From JACZST01 sp036985755 (lineage in GTDB: Bacteria > Actinomycetota > Acidimicrobiia > Spongiisociales > UBA5794), in the NCBI GenBank assembly GCA_036985755.1, contig BTQG01000127.1, positions 1-5,220 on the forward strand: a stretch of DNA of 5,220 bases, in the 5' to 3' direction. A program made the position numbers and the translations under genes. Below the pieces are notes generated by a model. It saw only the letters and a list, made by a program, of their open reading frames with translations, was not told the DNA's origin and made no database searches. Position 1 is the first letter of the stretch, and each line of letters opens with the position of its first letter. Of this stretch, positions 5,141 through 5,220 are shown piece by piece.

Positions 5141-5220
5141 GAAGAGTTTGGGGGCTTGTTGGTGGCTGGGCTCATGTGGTGCCTGGGTCTCCCAGAGCCC
5201 CCTCTGCGGAATCGTTGGGG

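Larger units (their letters stand above)
4879..5220. other. Gene-free, repeat- and hairpin-rich intergenic region, open at the right edge
   Basis: No frame here gives a credible protein. The short open frames on both strands (for example 4865-5059 minus and 4868-5053 plus) simply translate the repeats. In order the region contains: the upstream sequence of the rhomboid gene (4879-4917), two exact 43-base tandem units with strong hairpins (4918-5003), a third small hairpin (5000-5014), a G-rich stretch (5021-5049), and one full copy plus the beginning of a second copy of a unit of about 119 bases (5028-5220). Base composition is skewed to G-runs on the plus strand from 5020 on. The region continues outside the window. 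Confidence 0.85.
5028..5220. repeat. Direct repeat of about 119 bases, second copy cut by the window edge
   Basis: Copy 1 spans 5028-5146; copy 2 begins at 5147 and is cut at 5220. The first 27 bases of copy 1 (5028-5054) align to 24 bases of copy 2 (5147-5170) with a 3-base difference and a few substitutions. The next 50 bases (5055-5104 against 5171-5220) match at 49 positions; the one change is C at 5099 to T at 5215. The two copies are directly adjacent, so this is a tandem array of at least two units whose extent is not visible. Confidence 0.9.

Overview
The window is GC-rich bacterial DNA, densely coding up to about position 4880. It most resembles an actinobacterium (Actinomycetota), with Acidimicrobiia my best guess. 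The reasons are a membrane-anchored protein with a TTTT-rich stalk, a rhomboid protease carrying an N-terminal double zinc finger of the type common in actinobacteria, an adjacent purF-purM pair, and starts that lack Shine-Dalgarno sequences but have TAnnnT boxes close upstream, as in leaderless mRNAs. The taxon is inferred from these features; no marker gene is present.

Layout: one plus-strand gene (22-810) encodes a single-pass membrane protein with a stalk of seven Thr-rich heptads and an unrecognised extracytoplasmic domain. It converges, with only 14 bases between, on a block of four minus-strand genes. In their own reading direction these are a zinc-finger rhomboid protease (4878 to 4018), purF (3954 to 2536), purM (2536 to 1520) and a class I SAM methyltransferase (1379 to 825). 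The last 342 bases (4879-5220) hold no credible gene. They carry a stack of repeats and hairpins that runs off the right edge.

How the genes work together: PurF commits PRPP to de novo purine synthesis by making 5-phosphoribosylamine, and PurM closes the imidazole ring of AIR four steps later. Their stop and start codons overlap (TGATG), so they are almost certainly co-transcribed and translationally coupled. The rhomboid and the methyltransferase lie on the same strand with gaps of 63 and 140 bases. Nothing seen links them to purine synthesis.

None of the proteins forms an obviously new system. The parts most worth a second look are the non-coding repeats at 4918-5220, where three successive hairpins share a C(GAA)G triloop and a second, roughly 119-base unit starts to repeat. 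Next come the heptad stalk protein with its unnamed domain, a heptanucleotide repeat just after purM, and the probable leaderless starts of the rhomboid gene and purF.
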